From assembly GCF_018129065.1 (NCBI RefSeq), contig NZ_JAAEDM010000015.1, forward strand, positions 1-64,000: DNA of 64,000 nt. Direction: 5' to 3'. This document shows, piece by piece, positions 17,917 through 27,035 of the stretch. Every line of letters starts with the position of its first letter. The stretch's first letter is position 1. The DNA is from Neoroseomonas soli. Lineage in GTDB: Bacteria > Pseudomonadota > Alphaproteobacteria > Acetobacterales > Acetobacteraceae. The notes below the pieces were generated by a model, which had not been told where the DNA came from, ran no database searches, and saw only the letters and a program-made list of their open reading frames with translations. A program made the translations under genes and the position numbers.

Positions 17917-19035
17917 ATGCGGACCATAACCCAGGTGGCGGTGCTGGCCTTGATTGGTGGCGCCGGCGCTGCCTGGCACTTCTACGGCGACAAGGTGGGT
18001 CTCCCGCCGCCGCTGGAACTGCTCGGCATGCAGGTCGGCTCGCAGCAGGGCGGCGGGCGGGGCGGCGGCGCGGGCGGTCCCGTCGGCGTGATCGTGCAGC
18101 CCGTGCGCGTCGCGCCGGTCGTCGAACGGGTCGAGAGCGTCGGCACTGTCCGCGCGCGGGAAGCCGTGACGATCACCAGCAAGGTCGCGGGCATCGTCGA
18201 ACAGATCCGCTTCACGGAAGGCGAGCGCGTCGAGATGGGCACGACGCTGGTGCAGCTCGATGCCGCTGCCTTGCGTGCGGAACTCGACCAGGCGCGCGCA
18301 ATGCTGGATGACGCGCGCAACCAGTTGGTGCGGGCGCGGCAGCTGCAGGCCGGCCAGACCATCGCCGCCCAGCGGCTCGAGACGCTGGAGGCGCTCTCCC
18401 GCCAGTCCGAGGGCCGCGTCCGCCAGGCCGAGGCGCGACTCGAGGAACTGCGCGTGACCGCGCCCTTCTCCGGCCGCGTCGGGCTGCGACAGGTCAGCCC
18501 CGGCGCCCTGATCCAACCCGGTACGACGATCACGACGCTCGACGACACGGCGCGCGTGCGCGTCGAGTTCTCGATCCCGGAGGTGTATCTCGCGCGAATC
18601 CGCGTCGGCAGCGGCGTCACCGCGCGCAGCAGCGCCTACGGCACCCGGCGCTTCCAGGGCACCGTCGCGGTCATCGACACCCGCATCGACCCGGCGACGC
18701 GCTCGATCCGCGTCATCAGCGAGTTCGACAACTCGGATGAGGCCTTGCGCCCGGGCCTGTTCCTGACCGTGGAACTGGTGCTCGAGGAACGCGAGCGCGC
18801 CCTGCTGGTCGCCGAGGAGGCGATCGACCCGGTGGGCGATCGCGCCTTCGTGTTCGTCGTCCGCGACGGGCGCGCACGGCGGCAGGAAGTGAAGCTCGGC
18901 CTGCGCCTGCCCGGCGAGGTCGAGGTGCGCGAGGGCCTGAACGCCGGCGAGCCGGTGGTGGTCCGCGGCGTGCAGAGGCTGAGGAACGACCTGCCGGTGC
19001 GCGTGGTCGAGACGCTGGCGCGGCCGACGAGCTGA
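17917..19035 (+). CDS. RND efflux periplasmic adaptor (membrane fusion protein)
   Basis: 372 aa. N-terminal signal/anchor (TQVAVLALIGGAGAAW), a Gly-rich linker, a biotinyl-lipoyl-like domain (VTITSKVAGIVEQIRFTEGERVEMGT), a short helical hairpin (about 125-180), a beta-barrel (VSPGALIQPG, VEFSIPEVYL) and a membrane-proximal domain. It bridges the RND pump to an outer-membrane channel. It lies 5 bp upstream of the pump gene. No lipobox is seen, so it is held by the N-terminal anchor. Confidence 0.92.
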   Translation: MRTITQVAVLALIGGAGAAWHFYGDKVGLPPPLELLGMQVGSQQGGGRGGGAGGPVGVIVQPVRVAPVVERVESVGTVRAREAVTITSKVAGIVEQIRFTEGERVEMGTTLVQLDAAALRAELDQARAMLDDARNQLVRARQLQAGQTIAAQRLETLEALSRQSEGRVRQAEARLEELRVTAPFSGRVGLRQVSPGALIQPGTTITTLDDTARVRVEFSIPEVYLARIRVGSGVTARSSAYGTRRFQGTVAVIDTRIDPATRSIRVISEFDNSDEALRPGLFLTVELVLEERERALLVAEEAIDPVGDRAFVFVVRDGRARRQEVKLGLRLPGEVEVREGLNAGEPVVVRGVQRLRNDLPVRVVETLARPTS

Positions 19036-19040
19036 CGGGC

Positions 19041-22000
19041 ATGGTTCTCTCGGACACCTCGATCAAGCGTCCGGTCTTCGCGGCCGTCATCAGCCTCATG
19101 CTGACCGTGCTCGGCATCTTCGCGCTCATGCGCATGCCGATCCGCGAATACCCGGCCATCGACCCGCCCATCATCCAGATCACCACGACCTATACGGGCG
19201 CCTCCGCCCCGGTGGTGGACAGCCAGATCACCGAGATCCTCGAGGCCGCCGTCGCGGGCATCGAGGGGATCAAGACCATCTCCTCCCAGTCGCGCGACGA
19301 GCGCAGCCAGATCACCCTGGAATTCCGGCTGACGCGCAACGTGGACGCCGCGGCGAACGACGTGCGCGACAAGGTGGCACGCGCCCTGGCGCGCCTGCCG
19401 GAGCAGGCGGACACGCCGGTGGTGGCGAAGGTCGATGGCGACAGCCGGCCCATCCTCTGGATCGCGCTCGCCTCCGACCGGCTCTCGCCGCTGGACCTGA
19501 CGGACCTTGCGCGGCGGCGGATCGTCGATCGCCTCGCGATCGTCGAGGGGGTCGCCCAGGTGCTGATCCAGGGCGAGCGGCGCTTTTCCATGCGCATCTG
19601 GCTCGACCGCCAGGCCATGGCGGCGCGCGGGCTGACCGTGCAGGACATCGAGGACGCGATCCGGCGCGAGAACGTCGAACTCCCGGGCGGCCGCATCGAG
19701 AGCCTCCAGCGCGAGCTGACCGTGCGCACCGACACGCGCATGAGCCGGCCGGAGCAGTTCCGCGAGGTGGTGGTCAGCCGGAACGCGAGCGGCGCGCAGG
19801 TGCTGCTCGGCGAGATCGCGAGCATCGAGATCGGCGCCGAGGACACGCGCGGCGCCTACCGGATCAACGGTCGCCCCGCCATCGGCCTTGGCGTCCTTCG
19901 CCAGTCAACCGCCAACACGCTGTCCGTCGCCAACGGCGTGAAGGCGGAGATGGAACTCATCCGCCCCTCCCTGCCCGAGGGCGTGGACACCATCATCGGC
20001 TACGACGAGAGCCTGTTCATCAGCCAGTCCATCTATGAGGTGGAGCATGCGCTGATGATCGCGCTGGCGCTGGTCGTCGGCGTCATCTTCCTGTTCCTGC
20101 GCAGCGTGCGGGCGACGATCATCCCGGCGGTCGCGATCCCGGTCTCGATCGTCGCATCCTTCATCGTCATGGCCGCGCTCGGCTTCTCGGTGAACGTGCT
20201 GACGCTGCTCGGCCTGGTGCTCGCCATCGGGCTTGTCGTGGACGACGCCATCGTGGTGCTCGAGAACATCCACCGCCGGATCGAGGAGGGTGAACCCGTC
20301 CTGCTCGCCTCGGTCTATGGCGCGCGGGAGATCGCCTTCGCGGTCATCGCGACGACGCTGGTGCTGATCTCGGTCTTCGTGCCGCTCTCCTTCATGGGGG
20401 GCAACACCGGGCGGCTGTTCACGGAATTCGGCCTGGCGCTGGCGGCCTCGGTGCTGTTCTCAGGCCTCGTCGCGCTGACGCTGACGCCGATGATGTGCTC
20501 GAAGCTGCTCAAGCCGCATGAGGGCGAGACCTGGCTGATCCGGCTGACGGAGCCCTTCTTCGTCGGCCTCAACAACTCGCTGCGCTGGACGCTCGACCGC
20601 GCCCTGCGGGCGCCGCTGCTGGTGCTTGGCGGCGCGGCCCTGCTCTCGGCCTTCGCGGTGGTGTTCTACACCGTGCTGCCCAAGGAGTTCGCGCCGACCG
20701 AGGATCGCGGCGTCGTCATCATCCCGACCACGGGGCCGGAGGGCGCGTCCTTCAACTACACGATGGAGCACGTGACGCAGATCGAGCGCCTGCTCCAGCG
20801 CTATGTCGACAATGGCGAGGCGGCCGCGGTCTTCGCCACCGTCGGCGGCTTCCAGCGGCCCGCGGTCGGTAATGTCGCCAATGTCTTCATCCGCCTCGCG
20901 CCCTGGGCGGAACGCAGCCGCAAGCAGCAGGAGATCGCCGCCGAGGTCTTCCCGCAGATCGCCGCCATCCCGGGGGTGCGCGGCTTCGCGCTCAACCCGC
21001 CCTCGCTCGGCGCGCGCGGCTTCCAGCCGCCGGTGCAGTTCGTCATCGGCGGGCCGGACTACGATACGCTGATCCAGTGGCGCGACCGCTTCCTCGAGCG
21101 CGCGCGGGAGAACACGCGCCTGCTCAACCTCGACCACAACTTCAAGGAGACGAAGCCCGAGGTCCGTGTCGAGATCGATCGGCGCAAGGCCGCCGACCTC
21201 GGCATCTCCATCGCCGCGGTGGGCCGCACCATCGAGACGATGATGGGCTCGCGCGAGGTCACGACCTACGTGGTGGGCGGGCAGGAATACAAGGTGCTGC
21301 TGCAGGCGCCCGACTCCGCGCGGCTTTCGCCCTACGACCTGCAGAACGTCTTCGTGCGCACCTCCTCCGGGGGGCTGGTGCCGCTGTCCAACGTCGTCAC
21401 GCTCTCCGAACGTGCCCGCGCGCAGACCCTGGCGCGGGAGGACCGGGTGCGCGCCATCACCATCACGGCCTCGCTGGCGCCGGGCTATTCGCTCGGCGAT
21501 GCGCTGGGTTTCCTCGACGGCGTGGCGCGGGAAGTGCTGCCGGCCGAGGCGCGCATCTCCTACCGGGGGCAGTCGCTGGAGTTCAAGGAATCCTCCGGCG
21601 CGCTCTACGTCACCTTCGCCATGGCGCTGCTGGTGGTGTTCCTGGTGCTGGCCGCACAGTTCGAGAGCTTCGTCCACCCCTTCGTCATCCTGCTCTCGAC
21701 GCCGCTGGCGGTGACGGGCGGGCTGCTCGCGCTCTGGTGGACCGGGCAGTCCCTCAACGTCTTCAGCCAGATCGGCATGATCCTGCTGATCGGCCTGATG
21801 GCGAAGAACGGCATCCTGGTCGTCGAATTCGCCAACCAGTTGCGCGACCGCGGCATGAGCGTGCGGGATGCGGTGCTGGAGGCTTCCGTCGTCCGCCTGC
21901 GGCCGATCCTGATGACCTCGATCGCCACCGTGCTGGGCGCGGTTCCGCTCGCCGCCGCGACCGGGGCGGGGGCGGAAAGCCGGATGGCGCTGGGCGTGGT

Positions 22001-22184
22001 GATCGTGGGCGGCATCACGCTTTCCACCTTCGTCACCCTCTATGCCGTGCCCGCGCTCTACCTGCTGCTGGCACCCTTCACCCGGCCGATCGGGGCGATC
22101 GCGGCGAAGCTCGCCGTGCTGGAGGCGGAACAGGGGACGGGCGGCGGGAAGGGCCACGGGCACGGCCCTCAGCCGGCGGAGTGA
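19041..22184 (+). CDS. RND family efflux transporter permease (AcrB/MexB-like)
   Basis: 1047 aa, the standard hydrophobe/amphiphile efflux (HAE1) length. It starts with the cytoplasmic SDTSIKRPVFAAVISLMLTV helix and keeps the proton-relay Asp pair in GLVVDDAIVVLEN (about residues 395-407). The porter-domain repeats and the second six-TM block (LLIGLMAKNGILVVEFANQLRDRG) are intact. It exports drugs or other amphiphiles with its adaptor. No outer-membrane factor gene is adjacent, so a TolC-like protein encoded elsewhere is implied. Confidence 0.93.
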   Translation: MVLSDTSIKRPVFAAVISLMLTVLGIFALMRMPIREYPAIDPPIIQITTTYTGASAPVVDSQITEILEAAVAGIEGIKTISSQSRDERSQITLEFRLTRNVDAAANDVRDKVARALARLPEQADTPVVAKVDGDSRPILWIALASDRLSPLDLTDLARRRIVDRLAIVEGVAQVLIQGERRFSMRIWLDRQAMAARGLTVQDIEDAIRRENVELPGGRIESLQRELTVRTDTRMSRPEQFREVVVSRNASGAQVLLGEIASIEIGAEDTRGAYRINGRPAIGLGVLRQSTANTLSVANGVKAEMELIRPSLPEGVDTIIGYDESLFISQSIYEVEHALMIALALVVGVIFLFLRSVRATIIPAVAIPVSIVASFIVMAALGFSVNVLTLLGLVLAIGLVVDDAIVVLENIHRRIEEGEPVLLASVYGAREIAFAVIATTLVLISVFVPLSFMGGNTGRLFTEFGLALAASVLFSGLVALTLTPMMCSKLLKPHEGETWLIRLTEPFFVGLNNSLRWTLDRALRAPLLVLGGAALLSAFAVVFYTVLPKEFAPTEDRGVVIIPTTGPEGASFNYTMEHVTQIERLLQRYVDNGEAAAVFATVGGFQRPAVGNVANVFIRLAPWAERSRKQQEIAAEVFPQIAAIPGVRGFALNPPSLGARGFQPPVQFVIGGPDYDTLIQWRDRFLERARENTRLLNLDHNFKETKPEVRVEIDRRKAADLGISIAAVGRTIETMMGSREVTTYVVGGQEYKVLLQAPDSARLSPYDLQNVFVRTSSGGLVPLSNVVTLSERARAQTLAREDRVRAITITASLAPGYSLGDALGFLDGVAREVLPAEARISYRGQSLEFKESSGALYVTFAMALLVVFLVLAAQFESFVHPFVILLSTPLAVTGGLLALWWTGQSLNVFSQIGMILLIGLMAKNGILVVEFANQLRDRGMSVRDAVLEASVVRLRPILMTSIATVLGAVPLAAATGAGAESRMALGVVIVGGITLSTFVTLYAVPALYLLLAPFTRPIGAIAAKLAVLEAEQGTGGGKGHGHGPQPAE

Positions 22185-22248
22185 CGCGGTGCGCGGGACG
22201 CGATAGGTTCCCGCCCATTACTGCCATGACCACGAGAAGGATGGCCGG

Positions 22249-24012
22249 ATGACCGAGCGACGGAGCGCCCCTGCCGGGCGCACGGGGGGAAAGCTGCTGG
22301 CGGATGCGCTGGTCGCGCAGGGTGTGACGCACGCCTTCTGCGTGCCGGGCGAATCCTACCTGGATCTGCTCGACGGCCTCTATTCGGTGCGCAACCGCCT
22401 CCAGCTCGTGACCTGCCGCTTCGAGGCCGGCGCCGTTCACATGGCCGAGGCCCATGGCAAGCTGACCGGCAAGCCGGGCGTCGCCATCGTCACCCGCGGG
22501 CCGGGCGCCTGCCACGCCGCGATCGGCGTGCACGTCGCCTTCCAGGATTCGACCCCGCTCGTGCTGCTGGTCGGCCAGATCCCGGTCGATGAAACCGACC
22601 GCGAGACCTTCCAGGAGGTCGACTACCGCCAGATGTTCGGCCCGCTCGCCAAGTGGGTGACGCAGATCGACGACGAGAAGCGCATCCCCGAGCTGATGGC
22701 CCACGCCTTCGACGTCGCGACCTCCGGCCGCCCCGGCCCGGTGGTGGTGGCGATCAGCGAGGAAATGCAGAAGCGCCTCGCGACCGTGCCCGACATCGGC
22801 CCGGCCGAGGTGCTGCCCGCGCACCCGGCGCCGGATGCGCTGCCGCGGCTGATGGACATGCTCGGCAAGGCGAAGAAGCCGCTCGCGATCCTCGGCGGGT
22901 CGCGCTGGACGGAACAGGGCAGGGCGGACATCCGCGATTGGCTCCTGGCCAATGACCTCCCGGTTGCCGTCGCCTTCCGCCGCATGGGGCTGTTCGACGG
23001 AACCTCGCCGAACTACGTCGGCGACCTCGGCGTCGGCGCCGATGCCGGGCTCGTGGCCAAGGCGAAGGAAAGCGACCTCATCATCGCCATCGGCACCCGC
23101 ATCGGGGAGCCGGTGAGCCAGGGCTACACCCTCTTCGACATGGCCGGCGCGACGCCGATCGTGCATGTCTATCCGGACCAGGCGGAGATCGGGCGCGTGT
23201 ATCGCCCGGCGCTCGGCGTCGTGTCCGAGGTCAACGCCTTCGCCGCCGCGGCCAAGGCCGCCGGCGCCGTGAAGAAGCCGGCCTGGTCCGCCTGGACCAA
23301 GGATCTGCGCGCGGCCCGCGTCGCCCAGGCTGCGCCGCAGGACTACGAAGGCCCGCTGAACCTCGCGACCGCGCTGCAGGAACTGGAGAAGGTCCTGCCG
23401 AAGGACACGATCTTCACGACCGACGCCGGCAACTTCGCGACCTGGCCGAACCGCTTCATGCATTTCAGCGAGAAGCAGGATTTCCTCGGCCCGACCAACG
23501 GCGCCATGGGCTACTCGGTGCCGGCCGCGATCGGGGCCAAGATCACCCATCCTGACCGTGCCGTGATCGCCTTCGTTGGCGACGGCGGCTTCATGATGAC
23601 GGGGCAGGAGATCGCGACGGCGTTCCACCACTCCGTGAACCCGGTGATCCTGGTCTTCAACAACCAGATGTACGGCACGATCCGGATGTACCAGGAGCGG
23701 ACCTACCCGCACCGCGTCTCCGGCACCGCGCTGACCAACCCGGACTTCGCCAAGTTCATCGACGCCTTCGGCGGCCATGGCGAGATCGTCGAGCGCACCG
23801 AGGAACTGGTGCCGGCGGTGCAGCGGGCGCTCGCTTCCGGCAAGCCCGCAATCGTGGAGGTCCGCACCAACCCCGAGCAGGTGACCAATCGCGCCACCAT
23901 CGCGGATCTGCGCGCCCAGGCGGCGACGGCGGCAGCCGGGGTGGCGAACCCCGTGCCGGCGCAGGCAAGTCGCGTCCCCGCACCGCGCCGCACCGGGCCG
24001 CGGACGCGCTGA
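22249..24012 (+). CDS. Thiamine diphosphate-dependent enzyme (acetolactate synthase large-subunit-like)
   Basis: 587 aa with three ThDP domains. The Glu that activates ThDP is in TCRFEAGAVHMAEAHGK, the central FAD/Rossmann-like domain spans about 190-330, and the ThDP/Mg motif GDGGFMMTGQEI...NN is near residue 445. It is IlvB-like, but there is no small subunit, and the family also includes glyoxylate carboligase-type and oxalyl-CoA-type enzymes. A general ThDP decarboxylase/carboligase is the safe call. Confidence 0.85.
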   Translation: MTERRSAPAGRTGGKLLADALVAQGVTHAFCVPGESYLDLLDGLYSVRNRLQLVTCRFEAGAVHMAEAHGKLTGKPGVAIVTRGPGACHAAIGVHVAFQDSTPLVLLVGQIPVDETDRETFQEVDYRQMFGPLAKWVTQIDDEKRIPELMAHAFDVATSGRPGPVVVAISEEMQKRLATVPDIGPAEVLPAHPAPDALPRLMDMLGKAKKPLAILGGSRWTEQGRADIRDWLLANDLPVAVAFRRMGLFDGTSPNYVGDLGVGADAGLVAKAKESDLIIAIGTRIGEPVSQGYTLFDMAGATPIVHVYPDQAEIGRVYRPALGVVSEVNAFAAAAKAAGAVKKPAWSAWTKDLRAARVAQAAPQDYEGPLNLATALQELEKVLPKDTIFTTDAGNFATWPNRFMHFSEKQDFLGPTNGAMGYSVPAAIGAKITHPDRAVIAFVGDGGFMMTGQEIATAFHHSVNPVILVFNNQMYGTIRMYQERTYPHRVSGTALTNPDFAKFIDAFGGHGEIVERTEELVPAVQRALASGKPAIVEVRTNPEQVTNRATIADLRAQAATAAAGVANPVPAQASRVPAPRRTGPRTR

Positions 24013-24018
24013 CATCGG

Positions 24019-24079
24019 CGGCGGGCCTGCCCGCCGACGGCACGCACTGGCAGGATCGGGGGGAGGCAGATCCCCCCGA
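24019..24079 (+). terminator. Two tandem GC hairpins after the ThDP enzyme gene
   Basis: The first hairpin is CGGCGGGC/GCCCGCCG (24019-24036), a perfect 8-bp arm pair. The second is TCGGGGGGA/TCCCCCCGA (24056-24079), a perfect 9-bp stem with loop GGCAGA. They separate the ThDP gene from the sensor kinase gene. There is no T-tract. Confidence 0.5.
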
Positions 24080-24170
24080 GACCCGCCGGGCGCCCGACCC
24101 GGCGTATTCGGCCCTGGGTGGTCCCGTCCGGTTTCGTTAGGCTGGCGGGCGGTTCTGTCGGGTATCCGCC

Positions 24171-26294
24171 GTGCACGTCTGGCCCCCGCCGCATCATCTG
24201 CCCCGCCTCGCGCCTGCACTGCTGCTGGCCTGGGTGATGCTTGCGGCCGTGGCGTTCTGGGGCGGCGAGGCCTATCTGGCCGACCAGCGCAGGATCGCCG
24301 TCGCCGAGGGCTACGCCGAGGCGGACGCGGATGTGCGCGCCGCGGAGCAATACCTGCTGCGCATCATCGACCATGTGCAGGGGCTCCATGCCCTGGCGAG
24401 GACGCGCGAACTCCTCCGCGCGCAGCGGGAATCCGAGGACGCCGTCGCGGCGATCGAACGCCACCTGATGGAGGTCGCCGGCGCCCGCGCCAGCCTGGTC
24501 CTGCAGGTTGCCGTCATCGATCCCGAGGGGTGGCTCTCCTATTCCACGACACCGGGCTGGCGCCCGCTCTACCTCGGTGACCGCGAGCATTTCCTTGTCC
24601 ATCTGGGGGGAGTGGAACAAGGCCTCCATATCAGTGAGCCGCTGATCGGGCGCACCTCCGGCCGTGCGAGCGTGCAGACCACCCGCGCCATCGCCGATGC
24701 CGATGGCGGGCTCCGGGGTGTCAGCGTGGTTTCGCTCGACCCGGTGGTGCTTTCCCGTGGCCTCGCCGCGCTCGGATCGGTGCCGGCCGCGCAGGCCAAC
24801 CTCATCACCCTGCTGCGCAGGGAAGACGGCAGGGTGCTGGCCCGCACGCGCGACCCCGAACTGCACCTCGGCCGGCCGGCCGCCGACCGCTCGGCCGCCG
24901 GCCGCGCGGCCATCGAGTCAGGTGAGCGGAGCGGGACCGCCGACGGGCTGACCCTGGACGGGAAGGAGGTCCTGCTCGCCTTCCGGGTCGTGGAGGGCAC
25001 GTCCATCATCGCGACCTCGGCGGTGGATCGCTCGGCGCATCTGGCGCGCGTCGCGCAGGAGGCGTCGCGGCTGCGCGTTGCGGTCGCGGGCCTGCTGTTC
25101 CTGCTGTTCCTGGTCGGCGTGGCCGCTTCCCTCTGGAGCGCGCGGCGGCGCGCGGCGGCGACGCTCGAGGAACTCGACCGGACGCTGAGCAGCATTCCCT
25201 TCGTCGTCTATCGCGGCGCGATCGGGGCGGACGGCGCGCTTTCCCTGCTCTACCTGAGCCCCAGCGTGGAGGACGTGACCGGCTGGCCGCGCGATCCGTC
25301 GGGCTGGACGCCCGCCGCCTGGAAGCAACGCGCCGATGCCGGGGCGCGGGACGGTGCCGCCGCCTTCGCCACGCGGCTGGCCGCCCACGGCGCGGCGGAA
25401 CGCGAGTACCGGATGACACGCCGCGACGGCGGCACGATGCTGGTGATGGAGCGCGCCCGCGTGCTGCGGCGGCGCACCGAGGGCACGCTGGAGATCGTCG
25501 GCTCGCTGACCGACGTCTCGGCGGCGCGGGAGGTCGAGGCGAAGACCGCCGTGGCCGCCAAGCTCGCAACCCTCGGCGAGATGGCGGCGGGCATGGCGCA
25601 TGAGCTGAACCAGCCACTCGCGGCCATGCTGCTGGCGGCGGAGAACGCGCAGAACGCCCTGCGGCGCGGCGATGCGCCGGCTGTCGATGCCCGGCTCGAG
25701 ATCATCGCCGGCGAGGCCGAGCGTGCCCGCGACATCATCGACCACCTCCGGATCTTCGCCCGCGGCGACGAGGGCGCGCCGCTCGGCGCCGTCGATCCCG
25801 CGGCGGCGGTGCGCGACGCGCTGCTGCTCGTCCGTGCCGCGCTGCGTGAGGCGGGTATCACGGTCACCGTGGACCTGCCCGGCCACCTCCCCGCCGTGCG
25901 CGGCCGCCAGGTGCAGCTCGAGCAGGTGCTGCTGAACCTGCTGATCAATGCACGCGATGCGCTGCAGGAACGGCCGCCCGCCGCGGAAGGCCGCAGGCTT
26001 GCCATCACCGGCCGTGTTACGGCGGAAGGCGGGGTGGAACTCGGCGTGCGGGACAATGGGGGCGGCGTCCCGCCGGCGCTGATCGCCCGCGTCTTCGACC
26101 CCTTCTTCACGACCAAGCCGCCGGGGGTGGGGACCGGCATCGGCTTGTCGATCTGCCATGGGATCATTCTCGGCTTCGGCGGCACGATCGCGTGCCGCAA
26201 CGCCGACGGCGGGGCCGAGTTCACCATTGCCCTGCCGGCGGCGGACCCTGCCGGCGCCGCGCAGGACCCGGTGCAGCCGGCGCTCCAGGCGTGA
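24171..26294 (+). CDS. Membrane sensor histidine kinase (Cache-PAS-HisKA-HATPase)
   Basis: 707 aa, GTG start. One N-terminal TM (about 11-38), a large periplasmic Cache-like sensor (about 40-300), a second TM (about 302-325), a PAS domain (about 335-450) and a HisKA H-box AHELNQPLAAM with the phospho-His near residue 475. The HATPase_c N-box (NLLINARDAL) and G-boxes (DNGGGV, GTGIGLSI) follow. The family is close to DctB-type C4-dicarboxylate sensors. It converges on a receiver-only gene 9 bp away, its likely partner. Confidence 0.88.
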   Translation: MHVWPPPHHLPRLAPALLLAWVMLAAVAFWGGEAYLADQRRIAVAEGYAEADADVRAAEQYLLRIIDHVQGLHALARTRELLRAQRESEDAVAAIERHLMEVAGARASLVLQVAVIDPEGWLSYSTTPGWRPLYLGDREHFLVHLGGVEQGLHISEPLIGRTSGRASVQTTRAIADADGGLRGVSVVSLDPVVLSRGLAALGSVPAAQANLITLLRREDGRVLARTRDPELHLGRPAADRSAAGRAAIESGERSGTADGLTLDGKEVLLAFRVVEGTSIIATSAVDRSAHLARVAQEASRLRVAVAGLLFLLFLVGVAASLWSARRRAAATLEELDRTLSSIPFVVYRGAIGADGALSLLYLSPSVEDVTGWPRDPSGWTPAAWKQRADAGARDGAAAFATRLAAHGAAEREYRMTRRDGGTMLVMERARVLRRRTEGTLEIVGSLTDVSAAREVEAKTAVAAKLATLGEMAAGMAHELNQPLAAMLLAAENAQNALRRGDAPAVDARLEIIAGEAERARDIIDHLRIFARGDEGAPLGAVDPAAAVRDALLLVRAALREAGITVTVDLPGHLPAVRGRQVQLEQVLLNLLINARDALQERPPAAEGRRLAITGRVTAEGGVELGVRDNGGGVPPALIARVFDPFFTTKPPGVGTGIGLSICHGIILGFGGTIACRNADGGAEFTIALPAADPAGAAQDPVQPALQA

Positions 26295-26303
26295 CGGCCG
26301 CCC

Positions 26304-26777
26304 TCAGCAGTCGTGGGCGCTCGCCGCGCCGCGCCGGGCTGCGGCGCGGTGATGGGCACGCTCCACCGCGGCCCCGATCTCCTTCAGCCGAAACGGCTTG
26401 CGGACAAGTTCGGCATCGCCGCCGGGCATTGCGCGCGCCAGTTCCTCCGGAGTCGCATGGCCGGTGATCAGCACCACCGAGATCGCCCTGCCGGCCTCGC
26501 GCCCCGCAGTGGCAGCGTGCGCGAGGGCGATGCCGTCCGTGCCGGGCATGCGTATGTCCGTGACAAGCACGGTGATCTCCGGCCTCGCCGCCAGGATCTC
26601 CATGGCGCGCGCGGCGCCGAGTGCATGCGCCGTCGCATACCCCATGTCCGCCAGGCCGGCGGCGAGTTCGGCGGCGACGACCGGCTCGTCGTCCACCACC
26701 AGGACGAAGCCGCCCGGCGGGGCGGGGGTCATCCCCGGACCTGCGGGCAGGTTGGCGACAGGCTTATGGCGATCCAT
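26304..26777 (-). CDS. Single-domain response regulator (CheY-like receiver)
   Basis: 157 aa with no output domain. The acidic pocket (LVVDDEPV), the phospho-Asp in VLVTDIRMPGTDGIALA, the Thr/Ser switch (LITGHA) and the Lys (VRKPF) are present. It ends 9 bp from the end of the upstream kinase gene on the opposite strand and probably takes phosphate from it or from its paralog. The start is uncertain: ATG 26777 or ATG 26732. Confidence 0.82.
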   Translation of the reverse strand: MDRHKPVANLPAGPGMTPAPPGGFVLVVDDEPVVAAELAAGLADMGYATAHALGAARAMEILAARPEITVLVTDIRMPGTDGIALAHAATAGREAGRAISVVLITGHATPEELARAMPGGDAELVRKPFRLKEIGAAVERAHHRAAARRGAASAHDC

Positions 26778-27035
26778 GTCGACGGGTGAAGCGGTCGGCA
26801 CACCATGCTCCGGATGTCTGGAGGGCCCCCTCTCCGACGGGCGAAGGTCGCACGGGGCATGCACCCGGGGCAAGCAAGCCGGTCCGCGGCCGACAAAACT
26901 CAACCTTCACCGCCGGCCGCTTCCGCGTGACAAATGCGGCATGATGCTTCCACGCGCGCCGCATCGCGCCGCACCGGGGCCCGCTGCCCGCCCGGTGGCG
27001 GTGCATGCCCGCCGCGCGGGCCTGGGGCCGCCGCC